This document shows positions 30,590-42,654 of a stretch of DNA of 64,000 nucleotides, piece after piece; position 1 is the stretch's first letter, and every line of letters begins with the position of its first letter. The DNA comes from Undaria pinnatifida (Eukaryota > Sar > Phaeophyceae > Laminariales > Alariaceae). The notes beneath the pieces were generated by a model. The model was not told where the DNA came from and searched no databases. It saw only the letters and a list, made by a program, of their open reading frames with translations. The stretch is from assembly GCA_012845835.1 (NCBI GenBank), contig JABAKD010000023.1:21360203-21424202 (forward strand). The letters run 5' to 3'. The position numbers were made by a program, and so were the translations under genes.

Positions 30590-32612
30590 ACAACCGACGA
30601 CGACATCGTCCTACTCGTCCGTAACCCGACACTGCCGCCAACAAGGTCTGACAAACCCAAGTCTGCGGGGCACGTTGCTTGCGTGCTAAACAACGAGCCA
30701 GTTCGCATCTACGTTACCCTGCTCATGCGCCCTTGGATCATGCAAGCTTGTCACTTGACGGCCTCTCGTCACCCTGGCACCACGCGCACGTTGCGCAGGC
30801 TGGAACGTTTCCATTGGTGGGCTGGCATGAATGTGTGCACCCGGTGGTTGCTTCGCCATTGCTTGAAATGACAAGCGCGGAAAACCCCACGGCTGACTGT
30901 CCGCTGGCCCATCATCACAATGCCTCTGCCGGAAGGTCCAGAAGTCGCCGTCAGTGTTGACTACTTCGGGCCCCTTCCGGTCACACCAGGAAGCAACATC
31001 TACATCCTGCTGTTGACCGATCGCTTCAGTCGTTGGGCAGACATGTTCCCCGTCACTGCCGCTGAGTTCACCGTGGAGGATACAGCCAATATCCTGGTGA
31101 ACCAATACATCCCCTTGTGGGGGTGCCCGCGCACCATACTCTCGGAAAATGGACTGCAGTTCTGCTCCAAGCTTTCACAAGCTGTATATCAGCTGTTGGG
31201 TGTACACAAGCTTGCTACAATCTCCTATCATCCCAACTGTAACGGGGGCGTTGAGCGGGTAAATCACCCTATGGCACGAATGCTGGCTATGGTCGTCAAC
31301 GAGCGACAAGACGATTGGGACTTACATCTGCCCCACGTAGAACTCGCTTACAACAACTCCGTCAGCGCGGCGACGGGTCTGGCGCCCAACCAGGTCCACA
31401 TGGACAGACTCCCACGGCTCCTCCTGACGGTTTTCGACCGCACTGGTGTCGTGAGACACCAGAGTCTGGCCTGTGACCACCTGGCTTATTGTGACTTGGC
31501 CACCAACCGGCAAAAGCGCGCAAACGACATTGTCCGCTCACACCACGCCCGCACCGTTCCCATGTTAACCGCATAACTCCGCCCTCGCCGACGCGCTGCG
31601 TCCAGCACCTAACTTCACTGTGGGTGGTTGTCCATGGGTATACAATTCGGCCTCTACCATCCCCCAGGGTGTGAAGGCGAACACCGACGCCAAGGTGCCT
31701 AAGGCCAAACTCGCGCTTAACTGGACGGGACCGTACAAGGTCCTCGCCATCGGTCCCTGCTCCGCCGCCGAGACCTCGGACGACTCGCCGCTCGGGAGTA
31801 ACCTCCTCTATTTGGATCTCTCTTCCGACCTTCCCGGTTCGGACGCTCGTCGGCGTGTGGCCATCGAGCGCTGCAAACCCTGTGCCAACCCCCACGACAG
31901 CGGGGACATGCCCAAATACCTACCCGCGGGGCTGACACAGTATGTGCTCAATAAATTTTCCAAGAAGTCCCCGCCGTACCACATCATTCAAGACGACGTT
32001 TCGACTCCCCTCCAACGGCTGGAGGTGGAGCAGATCACTGGTCATCAGTCGGTACGGGGGCGAGGTGGCGTCATCGCGGTGCTATACAAGACGCATTGGG
32101 CGGGACTCTCCGAACCGTTCTGGGAGCGGGAAAAGGACCTTCACCTCTCCCGCCCCCACATCTTGCGTTATTGGGCCGGAACCCCGGACCAGCACCGCCA
32201 AACCAACCGCCTTTACCGCCGAATGCGGATCGGAGCGGCACAGCGTGAGCTCTCCCGCAACAACGGGGAACATTTCCTAGCGCCGGGCTACGCCTGTGTT
32301 CCCCGCGCCGATTGGCTCCGTCGCTACCACGACACAGTACTCCCTAAGGGAGCCCACTTTTGGTACAAGAAAGACGATGGTTTATGATGGCTTGGAAAAA
32401 TCAGCGCGAGCACTACCGAGGACAAGGTATACTTGGTCCGCTTCCTGGACGACCCGGGATCGATTAAACTTGCTCTTCCCCCGGCGCGCTACACGACTTC
32501 AACGGAAGCCGTACGAGGTTCTTGGTGCTTGCAAGTTCACATCGCCAGTGCGTTTCCTCGGGGGATCCAACGTAAGGTAGACGAATCTCGAGGCGCGGCC
32601 GTGGCCAGTTGA
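30590..32612 (+). pseudogene. Integrase, chromodomain and Tudor-like tail (Element 2)
   Basis: The integrase zinc site, first catalytic Asp (VSVDYFGP) and Glu (GGVERVNH) are present, but the second catalytic motif reads SENG, not SDNG. A TGA replaces the last zinc-ligand Cys codon (about 30868-30870). A stop follows near 31574, and a TGG-to-TGA change lies at about 32385-32387 in the Tudor-like segment. The C-terminal chromodomain-like part matches Element 1 closely. Confidence 0.88.
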
Positions 32613-33508
32613 CTTCCAAGCCACCACCGTTCCTCGATAGTTCTTCATTTGTTTTTAGTTATGAGTTTTGCGTCTTTGTCTTTGGGTTGTTTGTAGTGTC
32701 CTCAGAGTCTTCGTCAAGTTTTGGGGCGGTTCTTCCATTTATTTTTCTTTCTGTCCATCCGAACCCCCTGCTCAGTGCCGGGTCAGGGTTCAGGTAAAAC
32801 GTCGCTATCTGAGGCGCAGGGCTGTCACCTTTTTGTCATTGTTCAATTTCGCCCCGCCGACGCCCTCCTCAGCCCAGAGCGGGGGGGCGACCAGGGTACC
32901 CTGTTAGCGCGTAACGTGGTACTGGGCTATGTACGGGTCTGTGTGTCATATTTTATGTTTTGTGTGTTGTATTTGTTCTGCTTTGTTTTTTTCGTCTAAA
33001 CACTTCCTCCCCTAGCGGGGCTGTAGGTGTTGCCACCTTCCATCCTGGGTATTTGTCGTTTCCTCGGCTAACCCCCCGCCTTGCCGACGGCCCGCGGGAG
33101 TTTTTTTCGCATGACTTCTCCCTTGTGTTAGCGCCTGTGTTCCCCCCCATATCGACGAGGGCTCGCCTCGCCATAGTACCTTTTCTGTGGTTGGTTTGCC
33201 GTAGAGCCTTTCCTGCCCCCCCCGCCACACCGGCGACATGCGGCAGATTCTAGAGCCTTTTCTGCCCCCCCCCGCCACATCGGCGGCATGCGGCAGGTTT
33301 TTGATGGGTGGCTATTTCATTGTTGTAGGGTCCTCGTTTCTTTCTACTGCTTTTCTTCGCGTGTTTCTGGCTCCATAGCCAGACGGTTGGAGGTGTGGGA
33401 GTGGGTTTTGAGGAGCCGCATCTTCGACTCATGGTCTAGTTTGTAGAACCGGGAGTTTCCCCGAATCTCCCATATTTCTGCATATGCGACTCATCAAAGG
33501 TGGGCAGG

Positions 33509-33775
33509 TGTTAAGATACGGCCTCGAAAGACCTGTTATTTTCCGAATTTGAGATTATTTGGATGGGTTTCGTATGATAAGGTTGGCGGTTTATATTCGG
33601 GGAAGTTAGGAATTAGATCGGAGGCACGTGCCTCCGATCTCAGAAGCTATCCCGAGCTCTGGTGGAAACGAATAAAGCTACATCTCTACGAAGGAACGAA
33701 AGTGAGTACTCTCCGAGGACCTGCTCAATTGGCAGACCTGCAGGGGGCACCCTGTGTACCAGCATTAATTTAACA
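33509..33775 (+). repeat. 3' LTR of Element 2
   Basis: Runs from TGTTAAGATACGG to AATTTAACA, about 267 bp, preceded by AAAGGTGGGCAGG. It contains a perfect 26-bp palindrome centred on CACGTG (33615-33640) and AATAAA at about 33673. Confidence 0.95.
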
Positions 33776-34228
33776 TGGAGCTCTGCTCGCGAAGCTCAGA
33801 TGACGACAGGTGACGACGAATTTTCGTGCAGAAGGAGCTGTGGTCGCGAAGCGCAGGTGACGACGAAGCTCTGTCGAAGATGGAGCTCTGAAAAAGGTGG
33901 ATCTCTGGGCTTGAAGCTCGGGTGACGACGAAGCTCTGGTGAAAGGTGGAACTCCGGTAAACGTGGAGCTCTGGTCGCGAAGCTCAGGTAACGGCGAAGC
34001 TCAGGTGGCGATGGAACTCTGGTGGCAAAGCTCTGGTGACGACGAAGCCCTGGTGAAAGGTGGAATTAGGTGGAGCTCTGGTCGCGAAGCTCAGGTGACG
34101 ACGAAGCTCAGGTGACGATGGAGCTCTGGTGACAAAGCTCAGGTGACGACGAAACTCACGTGACGATGGAGCTCTGGTGGCAAAGCTCAGGTGACGATGA
34201 AGCTCTGGTCGCGGTGTTCGCGCGGCAG
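33776..34228 (+). repeat. Minisatellite, unit about 17 bp, directly abutting the LTR
   Basis: Imperfect units of the type GAAGCTCAGGTGACGAC alternate with GGAGCTCTGGTSRCRAA-like units. The array starts at the first base after the LTR. Confidence 0.85.
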
Positions 34229-36840
34229 GGGGGGGGTGTCGATGATCTTGGAAGTGTAGCCACAGGTACTGGTGAGAAGAACCGTAGTCGGAAGGGCAGT
34301 CCACAGTTTTCAGCGGCGGCTGTGGAACGATGACGGCTCCGGGAAAATAATGGTCCGACGAAGGATGAGGAGGGCCAAAAAGGGATGCGCCAATGGTGGG
34401 CGCTGGGGAGAACGAAGGATGGCCTGAAAGCCGACCCAGGAGGAGCACCAGCGTCCTCGGCGCCTTTCTCGGAGCTGACTGGCGAACCGGAGGCGATGTC
34501 ATGGGCCGAAATAGACCCGCCGGAGGTTTTGGCGCGGAGAAGGGGTCGACGGATTGTTTTGGTATGGTCCGCAACGGTGAGTTGCCGAAAGTATTTCCAG
34601 CGAAACGTGGTGCATGGGGCAGGAGGGAGGGGGTTTGAGCCCACCCAAGTCAATGCCTAACAGGAAGGGTGCACGGTTTGCGCGTCGCCGGTAGATGGGG
34701 CGGATAATGATGGCGGGTCGAAAGGGAGGGGGAACTAGTCCACCCAAAATGATACCCGGGATGGGATGCTGACATCTTTCGACGAAGGCAGCGAAGAAGC
34801 CGTGCAAGGGTCCAATTTCTGGCTAAAAAGGTCCCATACGTACCAGGCTCGGGAGGTTCATGAGCCCGAGGCAAAAAAGATAACAAACTCGGAAAAAGAG
34901 GGCGGCGGAATGGTAGAGGTGGGTCGTAGAGGAGAGGTAGCGAGCCCACCCAAACCGATAGTCGGTTCGAAACGCTCATACCCGGAAAAAAAAAATTAAC
35001 TCGAACTCAGAAAATGGGAGCAGCGGGATGTGGTGGTGGGTTGGGAGGGACAGGGGAATGAGCCCACCTAAGCCGATGCTCGGCTCGGAGAGGTCATAAC
35101 CGGAAAGGAACAAAAGCACAGGTTCAGATGGTAAACCTATAGGAATGTGAGGGTAGGGGGGGGGTGGCGACAGTGGCGTCACAGAGATGCCTTCAGGGAC
35201 GGGTAGGGGTTGCCTAGGTTCAGGTGGTGAGTTGTCGAGATAAAAGGGGGGTGGCGGTATTGGTGTCGGATGGGAATTTGCGACCGTTGGGTTGGAGGGG
35301 AACTGTTCGGTGTTCACCGGCAACGGAAACAGAATCAGTCGATGGTCGTCCGTGGTTGTGTCGTCGTAGAAAGCTGAAGGGCCGTTGGTCGCAAGGATAC
35401 GGTTAATTGGGGGGTAGCTCAGGAGCTGGGTCGGGAGCGATAAACCGCGGGTTTGTTGTGATTGGGGAAAACCAGGGCACGCTGGTGGGTAAACGGAAAA
35501 GTTGGCCGGGAGGTTCCGTTGGTGGCCCGGTATAGGCGGGATGGTTTGGGCCAGGGTAGCCGTGAAAAGGGGGCGGTAGGGGTTCCATCGTTTGTCGAAA
35601 TGTTAACTAACCAAACTTTGAGCGGGAGGGCGGTTGCTTCCTCCAGAGGTTCGACGGAGACCGGAGCAATGCGGCTCTGTGGTAACACGTCGAGGTGGAG
35701 AACGGCTTGGGGGATTCGGCAGGTGCGCCTCGGTGGCAATGGAGGGGGCCGGGACAGAGGTTTTCCGTGGAAACCGGTCGCGTTGAAGGGGGGGGCGCGG
35801 CAGAGTTGTTCTGTCGCGTTGGAAAGGGTCGGAACGAGGTCGGTAGCAAGAGGGTTCAGTGAGAAATGCCGAACAGAAAGGGGATGACTCGTTTGCAACG
35901 CGGCGGGTTAGGAGGAAAAGGCGGCTGCCAACCGAATAAAGCGGTTATTGCTTCTGCCTATGGATGGGATTGCCAGTCTCGGGTGTACCGTTGCCGAACC
36001 AAGAGATACAAACTGGGAGGGCGGTGGTAGATTTCGAGGGTCGTTGGGAGGTGGTAGGGGAATATTTTGCGGCGTTTGTCGGCCTCGGAACCATTATCCC
36101 GAGTAGGTAATGAAGGAGCTCCGGCGTTTGTTGGCCTCGGAACCAATGTCCATGGCTGGTCGTAGGAACGGTTCCGATACCTGGTCGAAGCCGGGTGAGC
36201 TACGGAGTCGTTGTGTCGCTCAAAAGGTCGGTCTCGGGCGATGTCGGAAAGTACTCCACACGGTGACAAGAAAAACCCGTAGAAGAAGAATCCAGAAGGG
36301 TAGCAGGGCTAAAGGTTGAACATCTCAGAAGAGGTAGTTCGGTGTAGGCTGGCTGCGGTGAGCCGCCAAGCAGTGGTCAGCTGCGGCTGTCTGTAAGACT
36401 GTCGCGTCGCGATGGCGAGGGTGCAGCTGGCTGATCTAGAAAAAGAGCCGGCTAGGTCCACCTGATCGCAAAGGGAGTCTCGGTATTGTATCACCGAGGC
36501 TCTGGAAGGGTCTCCGTGAATGGCGTTTAATATGAAGCGTGCGGATAACACTTGAGTAAAAACATCCAGAGCCACCACCACCACCTCAACACTCACACCC
36601 TTCCCACCCCCTGGGGCCACGCTCTTCCCACCGTCTGGGGCAAACGGCCGCGACACACCTCAAATGCGAAACGAGTTGAAAGCATGAGACACCGTAACGA
36701 AATAGAGTTAGTGCGTGGCATGTCGTCTCGTGGTATGTCGTTGCGGGTTGTCTTTGCCGGAATTAGTTAAAGCTGAATACGAATATGCACACATCTGTTC
36801 CTGTCTCATATGTTCCTGTCTTGTTCATGGAAAAAAATTA
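34229..36840. other. G-rich decayed repeats, no gene
   Basis: GAGCCCACCCAAR-type phrases followed by GATRCYCGG recur near 34636, 34737, 34941 and 35061. From 35130 to 36300 the sequence is G-rich on the plus strand, with long Pro-rich minus-strand ORFs that look like compositional artefacts. Nothing recognisable is seen between 36300 and 36700. Confidence 0.45.
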
Positions 36841-39800
36841 CTGAAGCAGGTCACTCTCAGGCACGCCAATAGTCACGCCCACCCCTCGTTGCGAAACTTG
36901 AAGCTCGAGCTCAACGACGCCATTGACCGCGAGGCTATGGCGGTGAAAGTGCAGCTGGCTGGAAAGCTCACAGGGGAGATGCAGGGACAAGTGGTAAAGC
37001 TGACTGGTGAGTAAGCAAGACCGCAACAGCAGAACGAATATGTTGTCATAGATGTCGTACTCAATGCCAACGAACATTTAGGCAGCACCCATCAAGTTGT
37101 TGTCCCCCTTCTTGCCGTTAGGTTTTGACGAGGATGTCTCATGTCGTCTCATGTCGTTGTCATGTTTTCACGTTTTACCAGCTGGGGGCATGACGCCCAA
37201 CGCTATCGCGGTGGTACTGGAGAATTTGCACAATGAGCACGTGAACCGTCGCGCTATTCAAAACGCGGTGCAGGCGCAAACGGGAGGGGAGCAGGCGTTC
37301 TATGCTACCGATGTCTACGACGAGGTATGTGGTCAAGTGTGAGGTGACCCCCCCCCCCCCCCGGGCCGTTTGGAAACTCTAGGAGAGGTCTCCGCGGAAG
37401 TATCCCTGTGTGGGGGGGGTTCCAGGCTCGGCGTGTTAGAAGGACACTGCTATCCACATGCCCACTGAACTGACTGTGGTAAACCCGTTCTCACCAGCGG
37501 TGGCTTTGGTATGCAGGGGTTGGCATGGCAGCACAAACAACAACACGACCTATCATAGAAGCATACAAGAACATTATCGAAGGCCCGCAGACCGTCAAAT
37601 GCTTCAAACGTATTGCATTTGTTTTGATGTATCTCGTGGTGCACAGACGGGATACAATCATTGGGTATGCTTTGTCCGACTGCGCATGATCCAGAACTGG
37701 CTGTTTGTCATAAACCCAATACCCTTGCCGCCGCTTGTTTCCAAAAATTCACGCTCTTGGGTCCCAGGTGAAGAGGGAAACTGCGGTCGCGGAGTGTGCG
37801 AGGTGAAGCTTGACGAGGGAGGCCGACTGAGCCATATTTTCTGACAGACGAGGGAGCAGGTACGGACCCAGCGCTCGTAGTGTTCCAACCAGCAATCGGT
37901 GCCCATATGTCGCTGTTTTGCGTCAAGACCGACGGATGCGGCCATTTTGAAAGACGCATATGTCCCCTCAACCGCACCCGCAGGTATCTCTGTGGAATCG
38001 ATATGTGCATGTGGCGTTTTACGACGATACGGCCGTGAAAAACCGGTACCGTATGCCCATCGGTGTGTTCGCCGTCATCGACAATGACTTTCGGACGCGT
38101 ATCGTCGGCCAATCCATCGCAGCGGACACGACGACGGACACTTCCATCCGGATGTTGGAGAATGCCCTTGCGTCCCATCGCGGCAAGCAGCCGGGTATCT
38201 TCATCCAAAACGCCGATGCTGCTATGACGGGGGCAGTCCGACACGTTTTCCTGGATGCGACGGCCAGGCGTTGCTTGTGGCACCTGTACCAAAACATCCT
38301 CAAAGCTCTCTCCAAAGAATTGGGCTCCAGTATGTATGTGTGAACCGGTTTTGGTTGGGGCACGTACAAAATATGACGCATCGTTTATTGGTTTGACGGT
38401 CACTGGACTATGTTGCCTTTAATATTGACTCTCAAAACACACCCATTTACATTTTGACATACCAATTTGTTTTGGCTGTGCGACGGCATATAAATGCTGT
38501 CCCGAACCCAACTTCCTCCTCGCTGTTTTCCCACAGGCCTTCATGGGCGAGTTCAAGGTGGCTCGCCAGCAGACCTCCATGGCGAAGTTCGAGGAGAAAT
38601 TCAAGACCCTCACTGAGAAATACCCCAAGGCAGACCAATACATGGGGGTGATCTACGAAGACCGGACACGGTGGGCCGAGTACGTGTCCCCGCTAGCCTC
38701 CTCTGTGGGTTCGTGGACAACGTCAAGAGTTGAAGTTGTGTTTCTACGTACGTGAATGTTTTTCGCCAGACCATGAGCAACCTCATCGCTGCTTGGTCGG
38801 TAGTGTTGGGATCACGGGGGGAAATGTTGACGTTCATACAAGAGTCTTACATTGGCGTGGTATCGTGTTGCAAGTAAGTGTTGCTGTGCATACCAAAAAT
38901 ACTTTCGTGTTCGTGGTTGGTTCTTTGGTCCTTGGGCATACTCCGCTCACCGGCAACACCATAAATCAGTCAGCCCCGTTCCCTACGCCCCCCCCTGAAC
39001 CATGCTCGGCCATTCATGCACCTTTCCTGGCGGATGTATGGTTGGCTGTGTGATTTGATTCTTCTTCCGCGATATTCGTCTTCGGAGCGCAAGTCTTGTG
39101 CCCCCCCCATAATCGGCATGCTGTTCGTGGTTTTTACGGAGGAGGAAATGAAGGTGTCGCTCAACATCCGTTCCAAACCTCTCTCCGCATCGCTTTAACT
39201 CTCTCCGCATCGCTTTAAATGTTCGCACGTCTCGCTTTTCGGAACGTATCCTTGCAGGGCAAAACGCGCTGATCGAGGAGAAGTGCAATGCTCGCACGTC
39301 TCTCGTAGACGTCGCAACGTGCTTCACGGGCCTCGTCGACAACCAGCGTGACTCTGCAATGCTTTGTGACGCCGTTTAGCACCTGCCACCTGTTCGAATG
39401 GCCGTTCCGGCGACGACTGCGTTCAAGAGCGTGATGGAAGCCTCGGATTTCCCGATCGCCCTGTGGCGGCGGCGATTCATGGAGCAAGAGATGGGTGCGG
39501 CTATTCTGTACTACCAGCTGGGCGGGAAGGAGATCGATGGCCCGGAACGCGCGGAGGCGTTGAAACGCACTTTCGAGTACATCACCGAGAAGCTTTGCGA
39601 CGTCGTCTTCGTCTACCAGGTTTGCGAGTCACGCGACTCTCACACCTACACGTACCTCGTGACGCTCTTCTCCGATGGTAGCCACTTGTGTCAGTGCCGC
39701 ACATTCCAGGTCCCAGGGCTGTGCTGCCGCCATTTCTGGGCGGCCATGATTCACTCGCGACGCTTTCGATTCCACGTTGGGCTCCTACACGAGCACTGGC

Positions 39801-40318
39801 TGGCGGAGAAAGCGAGGGGCACACCAGAGGATGATTGGCCAACTGCTGCCACGCCTGAATGGATAGCGGCCGATCACCACGGAGGAGCAGCCGCAGGAAC
39901 GGATGGCTTCCAAGGAACAGCAGCTTCCAGCGTCGGCGGGGGGTGGAAGGCTTTCGTAGGGAGCAGCCAGACGGTCCAGATGGTTCTGCTAGACTTGCGG
40001 GAGAAGGGCCCAACCGAACAGGATAAGCAAGTGTTGTACGCCGATGTTTCCAAGACACTAGCGCTGACATGCAGTATTCTGTCTGACAGTTTCTCGCCTG
40101 AAGCCGCCAAAGCTCTGGTAAACGATTTTTACGCCTCCGTCCGTACCCAAGCACAGGCGCAGACGGGGGTAGGCGGGGTGGGAGGGTTGACAGCCTTCGT
40201 CGGGAACCTGAACACTCTTCGCCTGCCCCCTAGAGCAGGAATCTCAAGAAAACGTGGTGCGGCGGAAGGAAGGGGCACCAGGGCGGGTAGCAAAAGAACC
40301 GCCATTTCTGGGTCTTGA
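36841..40318 (+). pseudogene. Mutator-like (FAR1-type) transposase with introns, inactivated
   Basis: Exon pieces: about 36841-37006, 37182-37324, a piece ending 37859, 37984-38329/38337, 38537-38747 and 39258-40318. Introns with GT-AG borders and consistent phase include 37007-37181, 37860-37983 and 38748-39257. The MULE transposase core has FYDDTAVKNRYRMP (first Asp) and GIFIQNADAAM followed by ARRCLWHLYQN. A SWIM-type zinc finger CQCRTFQVPGLCCRH lies at about 39690-39735, and a basic Arg/Lys/Gly-rich tail ends the protein. Breaks: TGA where a Trp is expected (HIF-stop-QTREQ, 37842-37844), TAG in frame at 39377-39379, and Asn where the second catalytic Asp is expected. The N-terminal FAR1 DNA-binding part and the exon between 37324 and about 37740 are unclear. 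Terminal inverted repeats were not found. This class of enzyme makes 9-bp target duplications like those of the MITE. Confidence 0.8.
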
Positions 40319-41780
40319 ATGTATGGGTGGTTGTTGTTGTAACTAAATACAACTTCAACCGGCGGGATGAACGTCCTGACGAAGTGCTTTTCGTCTTCGT
40401 TTTTTGTGGTGTTCGTTGGCGCCTTGAGAAAGCCGTTGCGTTCGTCACTAGGCATTCGGTTGTTTGGGTACAACGGTGTTGGTGACAATGTTGTATCCGG
40501 GTTCGTTACAAAGGTGAAACGCAGACGAATGTGATGGAAAAAAAACCAAGCTGTATTTGAATACCTAATATGGGTCGAAATATACCCAATTTAGGCAATA
40601 CGTTGGAATGTTTTGAGATTTGTTTGAGTTGTTTCTTGAGAATGATCAGAACAAGGTATGAAAACGTCCTAGTGCAGCCCCCTGCCTGCTCACTACCCAT
40701 AGGCTCGCCCCCGAGTGCACCCTCACCTCGCCGACGGGGCCCAAAATCGTCTGACGTTTTGCTGAATTTCTGAAAATGAAGACAAACACAACACATAGAC
40801 TATATAGTCTAGTCTATAGATATAGTCTAGTCTATTCCAACACCTTTTCGCCGCTTTTTTCCCCCCGTCGAAGGGGCAAAATACGGCTATTTTTGAGCCG
40901 ACTGTTTTGGCGGGCGTTCCGCGGCATGGGTCAAGCACAGGCTGTCAAAAAACGAGTTTAACTCACACAACGCCGAACAATTCAAGAATACCGTCGAAAA
41001 ACATCGAGAAACAGATCGGACAGCGTAAAGGACCCGTACAAATTTAGGTATCCTCACTTGCGAGACAGACGAAGTTATCACGTAATAATCTGCAATGAGA
41101 AAAGTTCGTTATTATGCTGTTGCAATTCTGGAGCGGTTCTGCAGTTTTCAATTTCCAGCGCACGCAAATACGGAGGGGGGTGTAAGGACCATCCTCGGGG
41201 TTACAGAATAGAATAACGGTTGACATTCCCAAAACAAAGAGCACAATTGAGAGCATATCCAACAAAACAAAACAAATAGACTACGGAAGCGTATCTGACC
41301 GAAACACGCCTCGATAAACACCTATGCTCTGCCCAAAACAAAAAGACAGCACAAAAACATTTACATGTAAGCATACTGTGTAAACGCCTATGTAGCACAA
41401 ACGCACCCATGCACACGCCTCCGCCATATATTCACATTCATGTATCAATCAAGACCGACCGCGCAGGGCGGACCTTCACCGTCCAACGTCGAACCATGAT
41501 GCCTCAACGACCAACATGCCTACTACCAACCCCCAATATTTCAGACCCACCCTGCGCCTACGCCGTCTCTCTCTACGCATTCACCCGTTACGAAGCCATG
41601 ATTTTCGCACCACAGCCAGATAGGGTTGTATTCCTTTGTTCTTGCATCCTAACACTCGAGCCACACCCTGACATCGAAAGGACACCCGTTCAAGGTGGAC
41701 CATTCAAGTACGTCCAATACAGAATACCTCCCAGCGTAAACTAGCGTGAGGGCATCAAAAGGACAATGGTTATATCGCAG
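40319..41780. other. No gene recognised
   Basis: Contains a short direct repeat with TATAGTCTAGTCTA (about 40800-40835). A plus-strand ORF of 111 codons at 41409-41744 has no visible domain. Confidence 0.4.
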
Positions 41781-42090
41781 TCACTCCATAACACCGATGT
41801 CCCGGGGTCTTACGTGCGTGTGCTCGATGAAGACAACGCCGACGTCCCGGCACCAAGTTAGCATCCTGATGTCATTTCGGTCCGCGGCCACATAACCAGT
41901 GATATCCACGCTTTCGTGGCCATTGGAATTGCACCACCGCAACACGTCCATGTGGCCTGATTTAGCGGCATTAAGCACGGTCTAGCAATCCCGTCGATTG
42001 CGCACGCTTCGGCCAAGGGCATATCCTGGCTGTGACACCACTCCAGAACGTTGAAGTTCCCGCCTCGTGCAGCCTCGGTTGCTTACTTCG
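41781..42090 (-). pseudogene. Ankyrin-repeat protein fragment
   Basis: On the minus strand three ankyrin-like units follow one another: EAARGGNFNVLEWCHSQD, then NAAKSGHMDVLRWCNSNG, then AADRNDIRMLTWCRDVG. This is the pattern of algal, protist and giant-virus ankyrin arrays. A one-base shift near 41975-41985 separates the first unit from the others, and the ORF ends at 41781. Flanks up to 42240 show no further clear units. It is a fragment of a protein-interaction gene; the partner is unknown. Confidence 0.6.
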
Positions 42091-42239
42091 ACCCCCAGCC
42101 CAAGCAAAAAGCGCTTCTTGCTAGCCGCACGCAATTAACCGTGCCCGCCCTGGCCGCCACCAACAACGGACTCGGATCATCAGGGCCGGTACCAAGGCCG
42201 CTATCTAGTGCCCATTAGAGACAGGCGGGCGATGCCATG

Positions 42240-42650
42240 GTGTCCACGTGACGAGTCCTCTTGCACTCAAAATCAAACACCGAGTTCCACAACGTATGTA
42301 CTTCACCGAGGAAGATGAATGGAGAGTTCGCTATGAAGGGCAAAACCCCTGCAACAATGTCCTTGCTCTCTGTGAGCGGGTTTCTGGATGCCTTGACGAC
42401 GACGCGAGTATGGCCCGCAAAGTATAAAAAATACGAGGGGTGGGGAGGGGAGGGGTGCGAATGAAGCCTTTTTATGCTGGGTGGACGGAAGCAAACCGAA
42501 TTATTAGCAGGAGACGGCATAGTAGAGCATAGCAGTAGAGCTAGCAGTACGAGCTAGCAGCACGAGCTAGCAGTACGGTGTGTAGTAGCAGACATGTTAA
42601 TGTTTAACCTGGATGTGGACCGAAAAGAAACGAAGATTAACAGCAAGCGG
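42240..42650. other. No gene recognised
   Basis: Overlapping ORFs on both strands with no domain. CAGTACGAGCTAGCAGCACGAGCTAGCAG near 42545-42575 is a short tandem repeat. Confidence 0.4.
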
Positions 42651-42654
42651 CCGT

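Larger units (their letters stand above)
27419..33775 (+). mobile_element. Element 2: gypsy copy lacking 5' LTR, Gag and RT
   Basis: Homology to Element 1 starts in the Gag-Pol linker (about 27419), runs through NADAR and part of PR, jumps at about 29110-29130 from PR directly into RNase H (all of RT is missing), then continues through integrase, chromodomain, 3' noncoding region and 3' LTR. The DNA just before 27419 contains AAGGTGGAGCTCTGACGAAG, like the minisatellite after the LTR at 33776. Many stops and shifts are present, so it is defective. Confidence 0.9.

Noticed and set aside
35419-35898. Pro-rich 159-codon minus-strand ORF as a wall or extensin-like gene
   Set aside because: The composition follows from the G-rich plus strand, there is no repeated peptide motif or signal peptide, and it overlaps other open frames of similar length.
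33509-36300. A further gypsy element starting at this LTR, with TGGAGCTCTGC as its primer site
   Set aside because: The sequence after TGG does not match the Element 1 primer site, no Gag or Pol follows, and the region is minisatellite. The LTR is fully explained as the 3' LTR of Element 2.
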